A stretch of 64,000 bases of DNA from Argyresthia goedartella (Eukaryota; Arthropoda; Insecta; Lepidoptera; Argyresthiidae). Within the stretch, counting starts at the first letter, position 1; every line of letters begins with the position of its first letter. The stretch is taken from positions 20,763,231 to 20,827,230 of the forward strand of contig OX463815.1 of the NCBI GenBank assembly GCA_949825045.1, in the 5' to 3' direction. Position numbers and translations under genes: made by a program. The notes under the pieces were generated by a model, which was not told the origin of the DNA, did no database searches, and saw only the letters and a program-made list of their open reading frames with translations. Below are positions 1 through 11,461 of this stretch, in pieces.

Positions 1-200
1 GATGGTTGACGACCTCTGCGGCGATGGCGCAGCGGTTGTGGCTCTGCCTACCATGCGAGAGGTCCCGGGTTCGATCCCCGGCGGGGGGTAAAGAAAAAGC
101 CCAAGTCTTGGATGTTTATAAGTGTGTGACATCGCTGTTTCTGGTACCCACGATACAGGGTATTCTAGCGTGGGGCCAGAAGCAATGTAAGAGCCAATTT
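1..200 (+). mobile_element. tRNA-derived SINE, copy 1
   Basis: The head carries RNA polymerase III promoter boxes: an A box (TGGCGCAGCGG, 25-35) and a B box (GGTTCGATCC, 68-77), spaced as in a tRNA. The body from about 145 (gtacccacgatacaggg) matches the bodies of the SINE copies near 11.5 kb and 30.8 kb, so this is a dispersed SINE and not a tRNA gene. The anticodon arm cannot be folded convincingly. The 5' end may lie outside the window and the 3' end is approximate. Confidence 0.6.
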
Positions 201-515
201 GTAAATGTTGGATGTTTATGGCTACGATAGCTACACGGTGGTAGTACGAGTAGTCGGAAAGCTATGTCAGAGGCCCTTATAAGATATGGCAGCTCGAACA
301 ATTTCAACAGTTGGGCCAAGTTGGGTAGGACACTGGACCGACACCACTCCAACAACCTTCACTGAGCCAGCATGGTGAACTCAATCTTACTTCGATTCGG
401 GTAAAGGCCTGTACCCTTCGGTGGGGACATTGATGGGTTACATTTCTTTATTATCATTAGTAATAGGACCCAATATTTTTGCCCAATTTTCACGGTCAAC
501 GGGAACTACGCTGTA

Positions 516-662
516 GGTTTTGATTCCCTTGTGAGTGAGTATCAAGCAAATTCAGCAAAACTCACTTTTGATATTTTAAAATCAAACTTCCAAGTTAAAG
601 CAATGAACATGAGGCTGTTTATGACGCTTAGTTGATTTGACACTCGCAAGGGAATCATAACC
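516..662. repeat. Inverted pair of repeat fragments (foldback)
   Basis: The segment starting ggttttgattcccttg (516) and the segment ending caagggaatcataacc (662) are imperfect reverse complements over roughly 45 bases. Both arms also resemble a single stretch near 60.51-60.58 kb (tttcccttgctagtatcaag), so the locus is two head-to-head fragments of one dispersed repeat, or a foldback derivative of it. A further short fragment of a common lepidopteran-type repeat follows near 880-940. No gene is seen in 200-1250. Confidence 0.55.
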
Positions 663-1257
663 ATAAAAGTGTAACTTCGCAGATGATGTCATGGGTTAAA
701 GCTAGGTTGTGTAAGGTCATTTATCTACAACCTAGAGCCGAGCGAAGTGGAGCGGAGGGATGCGACACTATTGTGCAAGGCCACACTAACGAGAATATTT
801 TTAAGTCTCGCCCCATAGTGTCCTTTGATACAGTTACTGACCGAAGATTGGCTAGTATTCATGTAATTTTCAACCGACTTAAAAAAAAAGGAGATTCTCA
901 TTTCGACTGTTTTATTTGTATGTTTGTGACGCGATTATTTCGTTAATTATAAATCGATTTTGATGATTCTTATTTTGATTGGTAGTTCATATTTCAGAGG
1001 TAACCCCTTTTTTTTTTATTTTTTAAGAAAATTTATTTAGCGCTTTGTGAAAAAATCAACAAAAACAAAACATCTCTACACAATTGACTTTTTGGTTTGT
1101 AGTTCCTTGCAGCAAAAGTTTTGATGATGACTTTTCATGTAGATAGACTTCATTCGCATCCGACCGGGGAAGAATAAATAGGGCTTGTACTTGAAGACGT
1201 TTTTTTAAAGTTTTTAACTTGGTGAATTATTCTATTTTTGCATTTTCTGATACACAG

Positions 1258-1386
1258 GAGAGCATGCCGCCGGTGCTGCGTGGGGAAATGTTACTGGACC
1301 GCATGGGCGGAACCCAGGCTCGGATGAGCTACGAACAATTACGCAAAGACGCTCAGGACCTAGAGATGCAGATCAAACTGTTCCAG
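1258..1386 (+). CDS. Host gene exon A (coiled-coil-type protein)
   Basis: This is a 43-codon exon, phase 0 at both ends, bounded by the acceptor acacag and the donor CAG/gtcaga. It encodes GEMLLDRMGG...SYEQLRKDAQDLEMQIKLFQ: charged and heptad-like, typical of a coiled coil. It is codon-rich and GC-richer than its flanks, which sets it apart from the AT-rich intronic DNA. The frame is open upstream through the acceptor, so an ATG at 1219 or 1264 could serve as a start, but an internal exon is more likely. I do not recognise the gene. It joins in frame to exon B at 2015. Confidence 0.7.
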
Positions 1387-1585
1387 GTCAGATTTGAAGT
1401 ACTTTTCTCAACTATGGATGTATAGATGGAAAAAAATACCATTTTCCGGTACCTACACTAACACTTACCGCTGATCAAAGTCAGTCAGTTAGGTCCGAAT
1501 TATTTACAATTGCGACCGTGATTTTTTCTGGAGTTTCCTGAGCTTGCTTCAATGCAGTAGATATCGAGTAACAATGACCATGTCG

Positions 1586-1642
1586 AGTATTTACTCACTG
1601 TCTGGTAAATGTCAATAATTTACCAGACAGTGAGTAAATACT
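1586..1642. repeat. Perfect 25-bp inverted repeat, 7-nt loop
   Basis: Positions 1586-1610 and 1618-1642 are exact reverse complements, separated by gtcaata. The transcript would form a blunt 25-bp hairpin. It lies in the intron between host exons A and B. It could be a tiny foldback element or the product of a template-switch mutation. A perfect stem is unusual for an animal miRNA precursor. Confidence 0.9.
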
Positions 1643-2014
1643 TCATTCAAATAAAATAAATCTCTCATCATCCGTCTAATTGAATAATGATTCTTACCAC
1701 CAATCTTCTGTTTTATCATTCGGAAAATTAATGCTAACCTGAATTCATTTTACCAAATCAGGAGCAAACCTTCCTTGATTACAATATTCACGGCACGCAT
1801 TCTGATTGGGTGCGCTCACTGAATCTTGCGTCCGATTCTCTCCGATATTTCAGAGATTTGTGACATCGAGGATTAATAGGCATTTCACATTTTAGATCCA
1901 TAGGCCGACTAATAAAGGATTATATTTTTATTAGAGATGTAATATAATCTCATTATGATGATTTACCAGGGATAGCCAGAAACCTAGATTTTAACATTGT
2001 TTATTTGATTACAG

Positions 2015-2092
2015 GATAGCCTCGACAATCTTTCACGGGTACAGAGCAGAAGCTTGGAAGGCAACCAATACAGTAAAGTTAATGAGATTCAG
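2015..2092 (+). CDS. Host gene exon B
   Basis: This is a 26-codon exon, phase 0 at both ends, with acceptor ttgattacag and the strong donor CAG/gtaagt. It encodes DSLDNLSRVQSRSLEG and ends in NEIQ, continuing the charged, helical character of exon A. Its phase matches exons A and C, so the three read through as one 92-codon stretch without a stop. The family is not recognised. Confidence 0.75.
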
Positions 2093-2217
2093 GTAAGTTG
2101 TATCAGCAAGAAAACGAAACTTATGGTTTTTGAATACCCCAAAGTTTGCTATGTTTATTCGATTTAAAGCAAAAAACCAGACTCGTTCAAATGACTTTGA
2201 TTTAGGAAATTATAAAC

Positions 2218-2275
2218 AAACGGTCAAGTGCGTCGGATTCGCACACTAAGGGTGCCGTGCCGTCGTAGCAATCGT
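2218..2275 (-). repeat. Fragment of dispersed repeat family R (3' end)
   Basis: On the minus strand this matches the 3' end of the repeat seen most completely at 51215-51525 (…gactcgcacttggccggtt). Other copies are at 24055-24300 (+) and 58303-58350 (-). It is a short, diverged piece in the intron after exon B. The family is common in lepidopteran genomes and probably derives from a non-LTR element or SINE. Confidence 0.6.
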
Positions 2276-3650
2276 ACAAAAACAAAACAAGAAATGTCTG
2301 AGCATGGTTTCGATATCAGTTCTTAAAGATCTGACGTCAAAGCCGATGATGAGGAGCAAATTATCGAGATATTCAACGATGATAATTTGGTAATACGCAG
2401 GGACAGGTATATTGAAACATGTCTCTTGTAAGGGGAGACCCTAAATTTATAAAATCTCGTTTAGTTTGAAACGGTTATGGTTCTCTATCTATGAAAAGAG
2501 AGTTTACACAATTTACAAAGACTTATTTAAGAGAAGACAGAGCAAGGTTGTGGGTGTGAACTCATTAGACGGACTTTGCGCGTTTAAACTGCGACTCCCC
2601 TGGTGAGGTCCGGTAGCAGGAGCGGCAGTACCCAACGGCCACTAGAAGAGCAGCGAGGAGTCCGGTTCAACAGAGGGGTATCAGGTCCAGTGGTGTGAGC
2701 AGGAGGGTAGGTAGGCGGGGGCACAGGTGGAACCTTGCGGAGGACACAGCGTGAGGAGCGGAAAATAATCCAGGATCCAGGGTTGTCTGCAATTCTCCAA
2801 CAGGCTCGCCAAGGTGGGAGAGCCATATAGGAACCTAGCTATCGGAGGCATTGCAGACGGTGTTGTAGCAGTAGGGATGGAGATACACGAGACATTTACT
2901 AAATTATATACACAGAAAAATAGAAAGGACTACGAGCCATACAAATGTTTGCGTACCCAAGCGTGGGGGCCAGCAATTAATTACAGCACATCAAGTAAAG
3001 GCCTTCTATTTACACAACACAAGTATTATCACAATTATGTATATTAACAATTATAAGGGACTAGCCCATCGCTGCAACTATGGCTTAATGAGGAGGTAAA
3101 AATAAACTGACGTAGAGGATACGTCTTAGCTATTCAGAGCTCAAGGAAGGAATGCGTCAAAAACAATCAAGAGTTACCAAACGAAATTCCAGGCTTGAAT
3201 TCTGAACCTTTGTTTTTCAGAAGGCTAACCAGCCAGTAAGCTTGTCAAATGAAATAAAAAGAAGTTTTACTATAATCTGTATGCTTAAGTATGACTTAAT
3301 TTAATTTTAAGCAGACGATGTTACAAGTTAATTATGTATTGCTGTAGTGGCAACAGAAATACACATTCTGTGAAAAGTTGAAGTCTCTACCTTTTACGGT
3401 CATGAGTCATGTAGCTGACTGACAGACGGACAGCGGAGGCTAAGTAGTAGGGTCTCGTTTGGCGCCCTTATAGTAAGGAACCCTAAAAGAGGAACAACTT
3501 GGAAAGTTTCTGAAGCCCGAGAACGCTGGAAATTATCATACTACAAGTTGACATGAACATGAAAGAAGAAGAAATTACGTTAGGAGTAGCAGACAGAATC
3601 TTTTGAACTTGATGTTTGATAGTATAAGGAGCCATTTTATTTTGTAATAC
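2276..3650. other. Intronic stretch, no supported gene
   Basis: No coding region can be supported here. A GC-richer patch at 2580-2830 gives short open frames on both strands, but they lack splice sites and resemble no family I know; the patch may be an old retroelement fragment. A short repeat piece (gacagacggacag…gggtctcgtttggcgccc) lies near 3420-3490. Confidence 0.5.
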
Positions 3651-3654
3651 TTTG

Positions 3655-4232
3655 TAATACTTTATTGCACAAAACAGTGAAAATAAAACAAATATAAAGG
3701 AAAGAACCTGTACAAAGTCGAGCTTATCTCCAACAAGAGATTTCTTCCAGCAAACCTAGAATGGAGAGGAAAAAGTAAACTAAAGGTAGAACTATGTGCA
3801 CAACAATACAAATGTTAATAAAAATAATAAACTACTTACCAATATCTACATAATACTAAAAATAATGCTATATATAAATATGCAACATATACATAAATAG
3901 TAGATACAGATAAATACTAATACTTATCATGGAAGAGAAAAATAGTGTTCTTTTAAACGACTTTTAAAAGTGTGAATTGACGGAATGTCTCTGATGGCTC
4001 TGGGGAGTTTTTTCCAGAGACTGATAGCTCGTAGGCTGAACCCATTCTCATAAGCAGCAGTATTATGTTGCGGAGTTGCAAATAGTGACCGAGTGTGAGA
4101 TCTCCTTGGCCTATCCGAAAAAAAAACGAAACGATCCCGTAAGAAGCCACGATAGCGAGGATTACATAAAATATTGAAGAGGCAAATGAGGATATGGGAA
4201 TCCCGTTGAAGGCGAACCGGGAGCCATTTCAA
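3655..4232 (-). pseudogene. LINE (Jockey/CR1-like) 3' end, 5'-truncated
   Basis: Minus-strand codons 4232-3927 give about 100 residues typical of the C-terminus of insect LINE ORF2: an SHTRSLFATPQ segment, NGFSLRAISLWKKLP, and an IRDIPSIHTFKSRLKEHYF ending. It is followed by a 3' UTR containing agcttatctccaacaagag (minus-strand element, plus-strand reading). The same 3' UTR recurs at 21396-21560, so both are copies of one family. The reverse transcriptase and everything upstream are missing, as in normal 5' truncation. Confidence 0.75.
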
Positions 4233-4740
4233 CGCCCTTGTCTGTATCGCCTTCTTACTTAGAATGCCTTAACTATTAAAAACGAATAAAACGGCACACT
4301 TGTCAACTTATACTCTCCTAAATTAAACAAAAACTTAAGACCGTATCGGCACAAATATCATAATTCAGAAAAATATCTTAGTTAAACATCTTTGGCGTAC
4401 AAAAGGCTAAAGAAAAAGGAACGAGACATTCCGAGCGAAGCCGCAGATATCATTAAAGATTTACGTTTGGTTTAGATCTCCGGGAAATGAGGGGAATAAA
4501 TTAAATAGGGCTTAAACTCCCGCCTACCCTACAGCTGTTTGCATTGCTGAATTTAGATCGCTTCCAATTCCAATTCATTGAACCTGGACCTTAGAAATAA
4601 TCTGCTACAGGTATTCCGTCAAATTCTGACCACTTGATGGAGAGGGGAGACCTGACATGCCTTTGCAATGCATGACTTTCATGACCAAATATCAAGTTAC
4701 TTAAAATTAAAAGTGGTTCATGTATCTTCAGATATATTTT

Positions 4741-4803
4741 TTACTTTTCCGAATGAAAGGCATTCGGAAAAGTAAGTTTTGCTCCACGATGAGAGGGAGC
4801 AAA
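4741..4803. repeat. Two adjacent perfect hairpins
   Basis: The first hairpin has 15-bp arms 4741-4755 and 4761-4775 around a 5-nt loop. The second has 9-bp arms 4777-4785 and 4795-4803. Two short foldbacks side by side in intronic DNA. No gene is assigned; short open frames here (4720-4926) are not convincing. Confidence 0.8.
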
Positions 4804-5409
4804 ATGCTACTTTTGTGTTTAAGCTACTTATTTTTTTATTCATTGGCATGTAGCATTTACGCAATGTGCCAATTGAACACAGAATTTAATAAAATAATCG
4901 ATTGTAATTTTATCGTAATCTATTAAAAACGAACATGTCTCAAGTTTTAACTTTAACAATGTTATATGAAAATTTATGAATTTTTCGTAATATTTAAAAA
5001 AATGTCACAAGAAATTATATGTTTTACTGAAATCAAAACTATCGATGACTGTTATTGTGATAAAATGAATATTAATATCCGATACCATTGTAATATTCGA
5101 TTCGACTATTTTTACACTTTTGTAAAAGTAGCACAGGAATATTATCTGTGGTGACCTTTCCCTAATCCTTAAAAATCCGCCATTATAAAAAAAATGTTTT
5201 CGTTGTTTGATTACTGTAAAAGTGGTGAAATTTATATTCCAAATATAGTTATTTCATTATTTTTAGAGCATTACATCCCTCGCTAAGCTCAGGAGTCTAT
5301 CGTAGAATGCTTCGCTTCACTCTGGATTCAATATACCGCCCCCGCCGTAAATACATCATTTTGCTCCCTTGAGACACAAATAACTATTGTGCTCTTCCTA
5401 CTCTTACAG

Positions 5410-5478
5410 GAGGACATTTCGCTGAAGAAATACGACTACAGAGCGACGCAGCTACATCTAGCCTCAGTCAGAGCTCAG
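5410..5478 (+). CDS. Host gene exon C
   Basis: This is a 23-codon exon, phase 0 at both ends, with acceptor ctcttacag (a good pyrimidine tract precedes it) and donor CAG/gtgagt. It encodes EDISLKKYDYRATQLHLASV and ends RAQ, again helical and charged. It joins exons A and B in frame. The next matching phase-0 exon I can find on this strand is 50 kb downstream at 55507. Intervening exons could be missed. Confidence 0.75.
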
Positions 5479-6550
5479 GTGAGTAAATTCTATAGCTTTA
5501 TGTAGGTACCCACGAACAAATTAAACATGGTCAACAAATTAAACAAGTTATTCCCCACGCTAAACGTCAATTTATGTCATTCACTCGGGAGGTTTATAAT
5601 GAGATTTGTTTTTTGTATTATGTGATGTGTATTGTAAAATGAGACTTACAAACTGTATCAAAACGTAGTCATATGTTAGTACAGTGCAAATATTGTTCGA
5701 GTCTAAGTCGGACTTTAGAGCAGGTTTCAATTACTACCGGAATCATATGAGATATTTATCGCTACTCCTGTGCTCTGCACATAATTTTGCCAGCTAGTTC
5801 AAAAAAAATAAGTCAGAGTCAAATATCAATTCAAAATAAGCTTGACCTGAATGCATTATATAATCATTTTCTGATTGTTGACACAGATTTTAGGCATAAG
5901 TCTTAAATGATACGGCTTGTTAACCTGAAATACAGTCCCATCCTGAATAAAGTATGAATTTCGGCATACATGTAGCTCTTGTATACTGAAAGAGGAACAC
6001 GTTGAAAATATATTCAAACCCTCCCACTCCCTTGCTTTTATGCCCCCAGTCGCAGTTATATTTAATTAATTTGATTGATAACGACTAAAGCTAAGAAAAA
6101 ACCTTCAAAGGATAACATGCTTATTATAAACTATGTACAAAACATGGATGCATGTTGAAAAGACATAACAATCGTTTTAAAACTATGTTGTAAATTTAAG
6201 GAAATTAACATTATGACAGTGCAGTGTCAGTATATGTATTTATGAAAACCTAATGTACGTCCACAAAAATATTGATAAATTTCCTAAGAATAGCAACAGG
6301 CACAATGTCAACACTAGAAATAGGAATAAACTAGCTATACCTACTATTAGGCTCCATAATGTTAATGGGGCATTTTCACTATAAAGGCACCCCCTCTTGA
6401 AAATTGAGGTTTTTTTCAGACCTACGTATATTGGTGATTTCATATTTTTAGTAGATTCTCTATAGTTTAATGCAATGGAAAATACATTTTGTTTCAGATA
6501 AATAGCTTTGGTTTAATTTAAAATCAGTAAATAAATGGACAATGTCGTGA
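5479..6550. other. Intronic stretch, nothing recognised
   Basis: AT-rich DNA without a supported gene. A short minus-strand open frame at 6240-6443 is hydrophobic but has no start context, homology or splice sites that would support it. Confidence 0.5.
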
Positions 6551-6557
6551 AACAGTG

Positions 6558-7823
6558 GTCAGTTTGGTGACAATTAAAAACTTCTGTAGTGTTAAAAAAA
6601 ATACCCTTTGGCTTTAAATGTTACTTTAGATTGATGCTAAATGATGTAGTTTGTCAGGAAAAACACATAATTAACTATTATTCATAATTACGTTTAACTA
6701 AGATGAGATTTGAATGTCGGTTTTGTGACTAGTGATGCTTTTACGATCATATTTTTCTTCTTCATTCTTACTACAGCAATAAGTTTGGTTTAATAAATTG
6801 TTAAATAAATCCAATATTATTGAGAAGAATAATGGCTTACAAAGACATAAAGAAAATTCGAAAACAAAATTAATATTCAATAAAATTCATCACATGAAAA
6901 CTGGGACAGTCACCAAACTGACTCATCAAAAATAATTAGGGTTGGTCTACCTACATGGCAACAAGTTGAAATTAAAAGTCTGGTTTCCGTTACCACCTTT
7001 ATCGACTCAAACGTAATCGTCGTCGTCGTCGTCAGTCGTCGTCGTCGTCTTTTATTAAATAATAAATAACAGAAAATATTTATTTATTTATTAAGGAACA
7101 AAAATTACACATTCTTTCACATTAAAATAAGGCAAAAACAACAACAAGATTAATGTATCAAAAAACAATCATGTATCAATAAACAGTGACAGTGCCAAAA
7201 ACAGTGATTGTGTTGTGTGTGGATGTGGTAAACTGGTTCTGTTGTGTGCGTGGGTGTGTGTATGTTTGGATAAATAATAATAATTATTATTATTATAACA
7301 CAGAGAATGCCATGCTCCCTTAGGTGGAGCGAAGCCCGATTATTATCCCGAAACATAGAAACACACAGGACCATCTTTCTGATATATGATATATGATTCA
7401 TAATAATTTATTTTTATTACTTTTTAGTTAGATTAACTATAAAAGCATGTTTTTAGTTATTTTTAAACTATTAACCTATTTTTATTTTTTTAGTTCGATT
7501 TAAAATAACTGTTCAGAGTGGTAAACAACATAAAAATATTGCATTGTCATCCAACTTACATACATAAGCAAAATTTCAGCTCAACCGGAAAACGGGAAGT
7601 GGGGAAAGATTTGATTATCACATACATCTTAGAGAGTCCTGGACTGGTAAAATTAATTATAAAAGCTTTTCAAAACCGCAAACTAAGAGCAGCATAATGC
7701 TTTTATTATTTTTGTTTACTTGGATAATTTACAACTGCGCTATGTAGACTCAGCTTTATGCGTCAGTTTGGTCACTTTATTTGTCAGCCCTATATGTCAC
7801 GGGATAAATGTGACCAAACTGAC
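6558..7823. repeat. Four copies of GTCAGTTTGGTSAC in inverted pairs
   Basis: The 14-mer occurs at 6558-6571 (+), 6909-6922 (-), 7762-7775 (+) and 7810-7823 (-). The first pair is 337 bases apart. The second pair forms a compact foldback of about 62 bases. A (GTC)n tract lies at 7014-7050 and an (ATT)n tract near 7275-7300. A LINE-like scrap (minus, agcatggcattctctg reading) is near 7300. The ends could belong to one decayed DNA transposon or to two MITE insertions. No transposase is visible between them. Confidence 0.5.
7014..7050. repeat. (GTC)n microsatellite
   Basis: Two runs of the GTC/CGT trinucleotide are broken by a single CAGTC interruption. This is a simple repeat with no sign of coding use. 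Confidence 0.9.
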
Positions 7824-8559
7824 CGTGACGTTGACCGCCGAAATTAACACAAAAATTCATTATTTAATTACTTTGTTGAGATATTTCCTTGAATTAACAA
7901 GTTGAAAGCAATCCCTAACAACAGGTTAATAGTTTAAAAACAGTTGAAAACTTAAAACACACACTTATAGGTAGAAAAATGTCAACAAACCTGACACGAA
8001 AATACTCGACCCACCGCCGACACGACAAACACACTCACTTTTCTCCAAGAACTTGGTCGAAATGACAGATTGCAAATGGCTTCCCAATGATCCTTTGAAT
8101 ATAATGTTGCCATTCATAATAAATAAAGGTAGTTTAGTAAAATCCTTATACCCGTTTGGCCAGTGTCAAAACCGACATGTCCGGCGGGCATCACTTTTGA
8201 GTATTTTGTTAAAATTAGATTTACGCTTGTTTTGATAGACTATTCTTTAAAGTTTTAATGATATTTGCTGACAAAACTATTCAACTACGTGGACACCAAA
8301 AATTAGATAGGGATCTTTAAGAAATACTGTCCGTAATGTTGGTTTTTTCAAAGCTGCCTAGCAACCGGACAAGCCAAAAATTACTACTTTCGGTATTTGA
8401 AATGTCTATAATTTTATAATTTGAAGCTTGTATTTCTAAAATATGTTAGAAATCACAAATTTAATTTAAGTAGATAGCTATACAATGTAAATCCACACAA
8501 AAATATTCTTAATAAAGTCACAAAAAATCTTTGAATTCGTGGGACAGCGAAAATTGGGG

Positions 8560-8950
8560 GGGGTGCCTTTAAAGTGTTTGTATCTTTTAAAGGGCAATGT
8601 ATTCGCTTTTACAACAAAATCCCAACTGAGTTACAAAAATTGTCTGTAAATAAATTTAAAAATGTTGTTAAAAATCACTTCTGTAAAAAGGCTTACTACA
8701 AAATATCAGATTATATAAAAGACAAGAAATCTTGGGAAAGTGTTTGCTCCAATCTGTAACAAATAACGTATAAAGCTGGAGGTTTCTAGTCGCCTCTTTG
8801 CCTCCAGCATCTAAAACATTGAGGTGACGGAATTCAAATGGAGTTCTATATTTCCCTATACCTTTAAATATGTGTTAGTTTAAGATTTGACATTCTCCAA
8901 ATGTAACCTATGTGTTTCTTATGGAAATAAACTCATTTTGAATTTTGAAT
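8560..8950 (+). pseudogene. LINE 3' end fragment (F-G-Q-C/YNKIP family)
   Basis: Codons 8574-8756 give FKGQCIRFYNKIPTELQKL, then a VNKFKNVVKNHF segment and AYYKISDYIKDK: the C-terminal end of an insect LINE ORF2. It is followed by a 3' UTR and an aataaactcattttgaattttgaa tail. A minus-strand relative is at 24300-24517. Only the last 60 or so codons remain, so this is a 5'-truncated copy. Confidence 0.7.
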
Positions 8951-8997
8951 TATGCTAACATCCATTGGCGTAAGTCCAATGTTAATGGAATATTAAA

Positions 8998-10110
8998 TCA
9001 GTGATATTCAAAGCCCTGTAAGGGCATGGCTCGAAGAACTTTTGAAGCTGGACGTTGCTCTGGACCATTCATTAGGGACTACTAAACCAGATGACACCAT
9101 AAGTGGCCTTGTCGGTTCGGGATATAGCTTTCAGTAGATGATTTATGAGCCCAAGTAAAAAATCATTATATTCACGTTATTATTCCAAGCCCTGAAAGGG
9201 TACGGCCCGAAAAACTTTTGGACCTGGGCGGTGACCTGGCAATAGGGTCTACTTAACCAAATGATACACCGAGAATGGCCTTGCCTGACCTAAATATTGC
9301 TATAGTAGATGATTTATATACCTACGTCGATATTCAAAGCCAAAAAAGTCCGAAATACTTTTGGATCTATACGATAGTCTGGAACATGCAGCAGGGAATA
9401 CTTTTACCACATGAAAAAAAAACAATATCGCCCTCACTGGACCTGGATATAGATTTAAGTAGATGATGTGCCTTAGTGGAAAAGCTTTTGGCTTATATAT
9501 CACCTACTGACAGCTATATCCAGGTTCGTCAAGGTCACCTCTAGTGTGTCATCTGGTAAAGGTATTTGCATGTTCCAGAACACCGTCCAGGTCCAAAAGT
9601 TTTTCGATCCATACCCATTCATTTCATTTCATTTCTTTATTTGTTGTTTCACGGCATTTAAAAACAAAAATACATTTAATGGAGAACACGTAAAATGCCA
9701 ATTACGAAACAGGGAAATCAATAAAAAAACAGGACAACGTAACAAAACGTAACGTGCTAAGTAATATATGTAAATATCTGCAGTTAGAAATAAATGTGAA
9801 CTTTGAACTTTGAAACAAAAATAATACAAAGCATTTATCTGGGGTGAGTCTTACTACTAAGGTCTTGGGATCGGGTTTCCGGCTGGCTGCACTAAGCAGA
9901 GTGAGTTACTGTAGGTGGTGTGTGGAAGTACCGGAAGAGGTAACAACGCTGACATGTTTTTAACGACGGTTCGCTCCAGATCTCACTCAGCTATCATTCA
10001 GCATCAACTAAAAATAATTAAGATATTTTTCACTGGGGCTTTCATATTGTATCTACTGCTAACTATATCCAGGTCCGACAAGGCCCTAACAGGGCTTTGA
10101 ATATCATTGA
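8998..10110. repeat. Block of direct and inverted repeat units with inverted ends
   Basis: A unit of roughly 150-185 bases (gatattcaaagccctg…aacttttggacctgg…agtagatgatttat) occurs about three times in direct orientation from 8998 to about 9480. Inverted partial units follow (near 9480-9610 and 10020-10110). The outer ends, 8998-9019 and 10089-10110, are inverted over 22 bases with one mismatch. Two LINE-like 3' tails interrupt the block near 9620-9830. It resembles a satellite-bearing MITE or Helitron-like element but fits no class I can name. Confidence 0.6.
9610..9830. mobile_element. LINE 3' tail insertions inside the repeat block
   Basis: A minus-oriented tail (atttcatttcatttctttatttg, with A-rich sequence on the minus strand) meets a plus-oriented tail (gtaatatatgtaaatatctgcag … aaataaatgtgaactttgaactttgaa). 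The second matches the short tail at 25640-25692. These look like short 5'-truncated insertions inside the repeat block. Boundaries are approximate. Confidence 0.45.
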
Positions 10111-10985
10111 GTTAATATTATATTGATAATGAAAAAATAAAAAAATAAAAACCTATATACACTAAATATATATTATCCTTGTTCTTACACCAATGAATAT
10201 CAGCATATTTTTAAAACTTTAGATCCCGTCGTAAGATTGGTTTGCAGATAATTTTGTAAAGAACACGTTTAAGGTTTACTCCAAGCTTTAGCAGTTTTAA
10301 ATCAAATAAAAAAATAACTGCGATTGGGGACACAAAAGAGGGGGAATCAGGGAGAAAAAAGTGTTTTCGACATGTTCCTCTTTCAATATTGAAGCACATA
10401 TATTCATATATATAAGCTACATGTATGCCAATGCTATAAAATTACAATGCAATGAGGATAAGCTTATTTTGAATTGATTTTTCACTTTGACTTAAGGTTG
10501 TTAATCTAGCTGGTAAGAGTGTTTGCAGAGGAGGACAGCGTTAATAATTCACTTGATTTCGGCAATAATCGAAACCTGCTCTAAAGACCGACTTAAAGCC
10601 GGACCAAACTTCAAACAAATGTGTACCACATATCCATTGGCGGCCACACGGTGAGTTGCGGCACGCACCGCACGCACCGCGCGTATGTACACCGGAACAA
10701 GCGGGACGAGCCGGGGGGCCGCATCGTGTGCCCGGCCCTTAGCTAAGCATCTAAGTGATGTGTAACTACTACTTATTATGTGGTGGAACCTATTTTCAGC
10801 ATATACATACAACGTGGTTACCTCATCGTCGTTGGTGAAGGGGATTCAATAAAACATCTGCTGTTGCTAATTAACAGCTGAGAGACCACGACTTCTACCG
10901 CCATCTACAAGTAGCCTAATAACTACGTAGATAATGATAGTACAGGGGTCTTATTCTGTTATGGAAAACGCAAAGCGATAGAATA
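10111..10985. other. Intronic stretch, nothing recognised
   Basis: No gene is supported. A CG-rich patch near 10640-10740 contains two copies of cgcaccgcacg-type sequence but no convincing frame. The 108-codon minus frame at 10916-11242 overlaps the foldback below and is probably chance. Confidence 0.45.
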
Positions 10986-10989
10986 TTAA

Positions 10990-11089
10990 TTGCTCCCAAG
11001 GGGGCAAAATGCCGTATTTGGCTTGTTGGCGGCGCCTGTTTGTTTCGAGGCTGATTACCAAATACGGAATTTTGCTGCATTGGGAGCAA
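10990..11089. repeat. Foldback element, 32-bp arms
   Basis: Arms 10990-11021 and 11058-11089 are imperfect reverse complements (ttgctcccaa…gccgtatttgg against its inverse), around a GC-rich 36-base centre. It looks like a small MITE or foldback. No target duplication is evident. Confidence 0.7.
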
Positions 11090-11461
11090 GCGATATGCTA
11101 TAACTATGCGTATCCCATAATAGATTTGAGCCCCAGTAGTAGAGTGAGCGTTCACTTGATATGAAGTCTTATACCTTCGTATCCTGTTTCCAATGAGAAT
11201 TTTGATGAGAGAACGTAAAGGCTTCTTAGTCAAATCACGCAATTTAGTTCAAATCCGGCCCTACCTTTACCGGATTTTGTGCTCGGCTGCGGCGAAGCTT
11301 CTATCAATCTCTATGTATATTCTATAGATTCGTGTTTTCCGAGGGTAGGTAGGTACGCGTGCCAATCTCTTGACCAGTATAATTTTGTCATACATCAACA
11401 TGTATTTTTTTCCGAAATATGATATTAAATGATCGCGATCTAGATATATCACACATAAAAA

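Noticed and set aside
7150..7401. 83-codon minus frame with an isoleucine run
   Set aside because: The run comes from an (ATT)n microsatellite; the rest is probably a LINE scrap.
10916..11242. 108-codon minus frame
   Set aside because: It crosses the foldback at 10990-11089 and has no recognisable domain, so it is likely chance.
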